Source: JBBQTU01 sp038213005 | GTDB taxonomy: Bacteria > Planctomycetota > Phycisphaerae > Tepidisphaerales > Tepidisphaeraceae | Reading direction: 5' to 3' | Length of the DNA stretch: 8,387 nt | NCBI GenBank assembly: GCA_038213005.1 | Contig: JBBQTU010000187.1 | Coordinates: 1-8,387, forward strand | Part shown: one piece after another, positions 5,481 to 8,387 of the stretch | How the letters are laid out: each line of letters starts with the position of its first letter | Position numbering within the stretch: position 1 is the stretch's first letter | Notes under the pieces: generated by a model | Seen by the model: the letters and a program-made list of their open reading frames with translations, nothing else | Databases searched by the model: none | Told to the model about the DNA's origin: nothing | Translations under genes and position numbers: made by a program

Positions 5481-5861
5481 ATGAGCGTACCTGCCGACCG
5501 CCGTTATCTGGAATCCCACGAGTGGCACAAGCTCGATGGCGACGTTGTCACCATTGGCATCACCCAGATCGCCGCCGATGAGCTGACCGACATCACCTTC
5601 GTCCAGCTCCCCAAGGTCGGTCAGCCCATCAAGGCCGGCGAACCCTTCGGCGAAATCGAAAGCGTGAAGGCGACGGCTGACCTTATGAGCGGCATCAGCG
5701 GCACGGTCGTCGAGGCCAACGCCACCCTGAAGGACAACCCCGCCCAGGTCAACCAGGACCCCTACGCCGGCGGCTGGATGGTCAAGGTAAAGCTCGCCGA
5801 TCCCGCCAGCGTTGAAAAACTCCTGTCGGCCGAGGATTACCTGAAGAAGACCGGGCACTAA
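5481..5861 (+). CDS. gcvH: Glycine cleavage system H protein (lipoyl carrier)
   Basis: Encodes 126 residues, the usual length for GcvH. The ATG follows AGGAG (5467-5471) by 9 nt. GcvH is the cytoplasmic shuttle of the glycine cleavage system: its lipoyl arm takes the aminomethyl group from the P protein, presents it to the T protein and is reoxidised by the L protein. Visible family features: the N-terminal YLESHEWH segment, GITQIAADELTDITFVQLP, the lipoylation motif G-E-I-E-S-V-K-A with the modified lysine at position 63, the SGTVVEAN turn, and the C-terminal half with AGGWMVKVKL. All core residues are present, so it should be functional. It is the first gene of a two-gene run with gcvPA, 4 bp apart, so translation is probably coupled. 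gcvT is not next to it in this window; the DNA upstream is non-coding. Confidence 0.97.
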   Translation: MSVPADRRYLESHEWHKLDGDVVTIGITQIAADELTDITFVQLPKVGQPIKAGEPFGEIESVKATADLMSGISGTVVEANATLKDNPAQVNQDPYAGGWMVKVKLADPASVEKLLSAEDYLKKTGH

Positions 5862-5865
5862 TACC

Positions 5866-7200
5866 GTGGACTACATCCAGATCACACCCCAGCAGCGTGA
5901 GAAGATGCTCAGCGCCGTCGGCGCGGCGAGCATCGAAGACCTCCTCAAGCAGGTTCCCGACGAACTGCGCCTTAAGGGCGATCTGAATCTTCCGCAGGCG
6001 ATGGATGAGCTGACGCTCCAGCGTCACCTGTCGCAACTCGCCGCCGCCAACCGCCCGGCCGGGCAAAAAGTCTGCTTCCTGGGCGCCGGGGCGTACGACC
6101 ACTTCATCCCAACGGTGGTCGACAGCCTCGCCGGGCAAAGCGAATTCGTCACCGCCTATACGCCGTATCAGGCCGAGGCCTCCCAAGGCGCGCTCCAGGC
6201 GTTCTTTGAGTTTCAGACCATGGTCTGCCAGCTCACCGGCATGGAAGTCGCCAACGCGTCTCTCTACGAAGGCGCCACCGCGTCGGCCGAGGCCGTGCTC
6301 ATGGCGATCAATATCACCGGCAAGCGCCGGGTGCTGGTTAGCCGTGGCGTGCACCCGCATTACCGCCAGGTGCTTAAGACGTATCTGTCCGACCTGCCGG
6401 CCGAGTATGTCGAGATCGCCCTCAAAGACGGCGTTACCGACCCATCGGCCCTGGCAGCAGCCCTGATCGACGACACCGCGTGCGTGGTCGTGCAGTCGCC
6501 CAACTTCCTGGGCCTGCTGGAAAAGGTCGACACCCTGGCCGCCCCGGTGCAGCAGCACGGCGGGCTTGCCATCCAGATCTTCAGCCCCATCAGCCTGGGC
6601 ATCATCAAAGGGCCCGGCGCACTGAAGACCGACATCGCCGTCGCCGAAGGTCAGCCCTTGGGCATTCCCCTCTCCTACGGCGGGCCGTACCTGGGCATCT
6701 TCGCCACCCGCATGACCCACGTCCGCCGCATGCCCGGCCGACTGGTCGGCCAAACCACCGACATCGACGGCAAACGCGCCTTCTGCCTGACCCTCCAGAC
6801 CCGCGAGCAGCACATCCGCCGCGAAAAGGCCACGAGCAACGTCTGCACGAATCAAGGCCTGATGGCGCTGCGAGCGGCGATCTACCTGGCCGCCATGGGC
6901 CCGGCCGGCATTCGCGAAGTCGCCCAGGCATGCCACGACAAAGCCGCCTACTTCGCGCAGCAGGCCAAGTCGGCAGGGCTCAAGTGCCGCTTCGCCGGCG
7001 AGTTCTTCAACGAAGTGCTCGTCCAACTACCCGGCGGTATCGAAAAAGCGCAGGCAGCGGCCGCGACCGCCAACATCCTCCCCGGCTACGCCGTCGGCGC
7101 AGACTATTCCGAGCTCTCCGACTGCCTCCTTCTGGCCTTCACCGAAAAACGCACCCGCCAGGAAATCGACCAACTCGTCCAGGCCCTCGCAACAGCCTGA
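5866..7200 (+). CDS. gcvPA: Glycine dehydrogenase (decarboxylating) subunit 1, alpha subunit of the P protein
   Basis: Encodes 444 residues, full length for the split alpha subunit, from a GTG at 5866-5868, 4 nt after the gcvH stop. With GcvPB it forms the PLP-dependent P protein, which decarboxylates glycine and transfers the aminomethyl group to lipoyl-GcvH. Family hallmarks: FLGAGAYDHFIP (71-82), TAYTPYQAEASQG (96-108), YEGATA (134-139), QSPNFLG (210-216), GQPLGIPLSYGGPYLGIFA (262-280), PGRLVGQT (290-297) and KATSNVCTNQGL (321-332). The PLP-binding lysine belongs to the beta subunit, so none is expected here. The C-terminus (LLLAFTEKRT to the end) is complete. The usual partner gcvPB does not follow directly; a higA-type gene starts 26 bp after the stop, so the beta subunit must be encoded elsewhere if the system is active. 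Codon use matches gcvH. Confidence 0.97.
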   Translation: MDYIQITPQQREKMLSAVGAASIEDLLKQVPDELRLKGDLNLPQAMDELTLQRHLSQLAAANRPAGQKVCFLGAGAYDHFIPTVVDSLAGQSEFVTAYTPYQAEASQGALQAFFEFQTMVCQLTGMEVANASLYEGATASAEAVLMAINITGKRRVLVSRGVHPHYRQVLKTYLSDLPAEYVEIALKDGVTDPSALAAALIDDTACVVVQSPNFLGLLEKVDTLAAPVQQHGGLAIQIFSPISLGIIKGPGALKTDIAVAEGQPLGIPLSYGGPYLGIFATRMTHVRRMPGRLVGQTTDIDGKRAFCLTLQTREQHIRREKATSNVCTNQGLMALRAAIYLAAMGPAGIREVAQACHDKAAYFAQQAKSAGLKCRFAGEFFNEVLVQLPGGIEKAQAAAATANILPGYAVGADYSELSDCLLLAFTEKRTRQEIDQLVQALATA

Positions 7201-7226
7201 GCCCGTCCGAGTCAGAAGATAGGACC

Positions 7227-7532
7227 ATGCCCAGCAAGATGATCAACCCGCATCCTGGTGAAATTCTGATGGAAGAGTTTTTGAAGCCGCTGGGCCTCAG
7301 CCAGAACCGGCTGGCCATTGAGGTCCGCGTGCCATGCCACCGTATCAATGAACTGGTTCACGCTCGACGCGGCGTTACCGCCGACATAGCATTGCGGCTC
7401 GCGCGTTTCTTCGGCACCTCACCCGACTTTTGGATGAACCTGCAAAAGAGCTACGACCTGGCCGTCGCGGAAGAATCGTTGGAAAGCGAACTGCCACGAA
7501 TCCATTGCCTGTCGGGCGAAGGCGCGGCCTGA
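7227..7532 (+). CDS. higA: HigA-family antitoxin (XRE-type DNA-binding protein), apparently without a HigB partner
   Basis: Encodes 101 residues. The HigA signature NPHPGEILMEEFL (7-19) is followed by an XRE helix-turn-helix at ~24-44 (LSQNRLAIEVRVPCHRINEL) and the family-typical RRGVTADIALRLARFFGTSPDFWMNLQ (48-73). HigA antitoxins bind and neutralise the HigB mRNA interferase and repress their own operon. Here higB, normally just upstream, is absent: the preceding gene is gcvPA, 26 bp away. The gene may be read from the gcv promoter. The ATG at 7227 has only modest Shine-Dalgarno support (AGAAG at 7214-7218); an in-frame ATG at 7239 (residue 5) is an alternative. Sequence upstream in the same frame is a shadow of gcvPA. 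Family assignment is firm; its role as a solitary regulator or remnant is inferred. Confidence 0.9.
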   Translation: MPSKMINPHPGEILMEEFLKPLGLSQNRLAIEVRVPCHRINELVHARRGVTADIALRLARFFGTSPDFWMNLQKSYDLAVAEESLESELPRIHCLSGEGAA

Positions 7533-7677
7533 TGCAAAAGATTTGCCAAGAAGACCAAACAGGCCAGCCCGGCAGAGCCATCGCCCAAAGGAGATCATCC
7601 CGCTGCTGATCGAACTGTTTACGCCCCTGCGGAAGAAGACCGGTGCGGCCGGGCAAAGCAGCATCACCCCGACGCCA

Positions 7678-7941
7678 TCATTCGTAGTGAGTCCACAGCC
7701 GGATGACTTTGACGATTCGGCAATCTTCAAGGACCTGATAGACCAGCCGGTGCTGAATATTGATCCGTCGCGAGTAGGCTCCCCGCAAATCACCCACCAG
7801 CTTCTCATAGGTAGGAGTGTTCTGATACGGATTCGCCTCCAGCATCGCCAAAAGGATTTCAGCTTTCACCTTTAGACCGGCCGCCGCCAGTTTCCGGGCG
7901 TCCTTCTGTGCCTGGCGCGTGAAAACCAAATGGTATTTCAC
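7678..7941 (-). CDS. yoeB: YoeB/Txe-family mRNA interferase toxin
   Basis: Encodes 87 residues of the RelE-superfamily YoeB/Txe group, ribosome-dependent endoribonucleases that cut mRNA in the A site. The characteristic start KYHLVFTRQAQKDARKL, the middle PTYEKLVGDLRGAYSRRI, the HRLVYQV segment and the C-terminal THY are present. Residues that align with the E. coli YoeB active site are kept: Glu46, Arg65 and the His85-Tyr86 pair. The toxin should therefore be active when free. I chose the GTG at 7941-7939: it overlaps the antitoxin TGA as GTGA, and GGAG (7954-7951) lies 9 nt before it. The adjacent GTG at 7944 is almost as good. A GTG at 7962 would put this Shine-Dalgarno inside the gene. 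It is the second gene of the operon, convergent with higA. Confidence 0.92.
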   Translation of the reverse strand: MKYHLVFTRQAQKDARKLAAAGLKVKAEILLAMLEANPYQNTPTYEKLVGDLRGAYSRRINIQHRLVYQVLEDCRIVKVIRLWTHYE

Positions 7942-8174
7942 CACTTCAGACTCCGGGCGCACTTGTCCACCGGCGCCTTGATCCCTTTCACGATCGACTC
8001 ACGCATGCCCGGCACAGACAGCAGATGCAGCGTTTCCTGAATATCCCGCCAATCATCCTCGCCGATCAATACCCCCGCATTCCGCTTGCCGGCGATATGG
8101 ACCGGTTCATGAGAAATTGCAGCCTGGTCTAAAAGCGATTGCAGCCGCGCGCCGGTCGCGTTAATGGTGCTCAT
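7938..8174 (-). CDS. yefM: YefM/Phd-family antitoxin
   Basis: Encodes 78 residues. The start MSTINAT is the typical YefM/Phd N-terminus, followed by SHEPVHIAGKRNAGVLI (the DNA-binding and dimerisation fold), EDDWRDIQETLHLLSVPGM and a charged C-terminal tail (RESIVKGIKAPVD to the end) that would wrap the toxin. It neutralises the YoeB toxin encoded immediately downstream and, with it, should repress the operon. The start at 8174 is chosen over an in-frame start at 8222: the 16 extra residues are not family-like and would run through the promoter and palindrome. GGGAG lies only 1 nt before the ATG, too close for a normal Shine-Dalgarno, and a perfect TATAAT ends 6 nt before it, so the mRNA may be leaderless. 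The stop overlaps the toxin start by 4 nt. Confidence 0.92.
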   Translation of the reverse strand: MSTINATGARLQSLLDQAAISHEPVHIAGKRNAGVLIGEDDWRDIQETLHLLSVPGMRESIVKGIKAPVDKCARSLKW

Positions 8175-8180
8175 GCTCCC

Positions 8181-8209
8181 ATTATACGCCGTGGGCACAG
8201 GATGCCCAC
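8181..8209 (-). promoter_or_regulatory. Promoter of the yefM-yoeB operon with an overlapping palindromic operator
   Basis: On the minus strand, TGGGCA (8208-8203; 4 of 6 match to TTGACA), a 16-bp spacer and a perfect TATAAT (8186-8181) form a promoter whose start point would fall at or within a base or two of the ATG. The -35 and spacer are covered by a palindrome, GTGGGCATCCTGTGCCCAC (8209-8191): exact 7-bp arms with a 5-bp centre, extendable outward with a 2-nt bulge. This fits autorepression by the YefM-YoeB complex, as in known systems of this family. Confidence 0.6.
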
Positions 8210-8249
8210 ACGGTGCCACCAACGCCTGATCAACGCCCGACCATCTGCC

Positions 8250-8387
8250 TCACCCGCGCAAGCGCGTCTCCAGCGCGATCGCACGCGGGAAGAGCATGTT
8301 GTTCTCCTTGTGAACGTGCAGGTGCAGGTCCTCCTCAAACTCGCGCAGGCCGTCCAGCAGGGCCCTGAATGTGTTGCAGGCGTCGGC
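8250..8387 (-). CDS. C-terminus of a RIC (YtfE/ScdA-type) iron-sulfur cluster repair protein
   Basis: The last 45 residues of a gene that enters from the right edge and ends at TGA 8252-8250. The fragment contains LREFEEDLHLHVHKENN followed by MLFPRAIALE, the highly conserved end of the hemerythrin-like domain of the RIC family, in which His and Glu residues (His22, His24, His26 and Glu28 of the fragment) include di-iron ligands. RIC proteins repair iron-sulfur clusters after nitrosative or oxidative damage in the cytoplasm. The N-terminal half, including the usual short ScdA-type domain with its cysteines, is outside the window. The yefM start is 75 bp downstream on the same strand and has its own promoter. 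Other hemerythrin-domain proteins are possible, but the HxHxENNxLFPRA string favours RIC. Confidence 0.85.
   Translation of the reverse strand, partial: ADACNTFRALLDGLREFEEDLHLHVHKENNMLFPRAIALETRLRG

Noticed and set aside
5782..7026. A 414-residue minus-strand open frame antisense to gcvPA
   Set aside because: It is a shadow caused by GC-rich third positions of gcvPA, whose product is unmistakable.
6480..7226. Long upstream extension of the higA frame through gcvPA
   Set aside because: The sequence is Arg/Pro/His-rich out-of-frame translation of gcvPA. The HigA family begins a few residues before NPHPGEIL.
7543..7875. A 110-residue plus-strand open frame between higA and yefM
   Set aside because: Most of it is antisense to yoeB and no family features are visible.

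Overview
The window is GC-rich bacterial chromosome, most likely from a planctomycete, possibly of the Phycisphaerae type. Three things suggest this. The large exported protein at 1953-4454 has the N-terminal L-E-x-R-x-L-L-A motif typical of planctomycete surface and secreted proteins. The intergenic spaces are long and full of short dispersed repeats. Glycine decarboxylase is of the split (GcvPA) type. The phylum is an inference from these traits, not from a marker gene.

Left part (1-1282): the C-terminal end of an unidentified gene (1-324) is followed by a consensus -10 box and a small predicted lipoprotein (421-792). A perfect 13-bp hairpin follows that gene. About 490 bp of non-coding DNA then carries a 7-bp tandem array and copy A of a ~150-bp dispersed repeat.

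Middle part (1283-5480): two minus-strand genes form a probable operon. The first encodes an 833-residue exported protein with fibronectin type III-like repeats and a C-terminal transglutaminase-like (Cys-His-Asp) domain (1953-4454). The second encodes a 207-residue secreted protein of unknown function (1283-1906). The pair is bracketed by copies A (1041-1189, plus) and B (4567-4728, minus) of the same repeat, about 82% identical by hand count and in opposite orientation. About 1 kb of non-coding DNA then holds two more 7-bp arrays, a duplicated 32-bp block, hairpins and an 11-G run.

Right part (5481-8387): gcvH and gcvPA are 4 bp apart. They encode the lipoyl carrier protein and the alpha subunit of the P protein of the glycine cleavage system. 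gcvPB does not follow directly. A solitary HigA-type antitoxin gene lies 26 bp downstream instead. Convergent to it on the minus strand is a complete YefM-YoeB type toxin-antitoxin operon, with a GTGA stop/start overlap and an apparently leaderless promoter that overlaps a palindrome. The window ends in the C-terminus of a minus-strand RIC/YtfE-ScdA type iron-sulfur repair protein.

The least explained features are the inverted-repeat bracketing of the transglutaminase-like operon, the three heptamer arrays that share a YACGNNN phase, and the promoter architecture of the yefM-yoeB operon.
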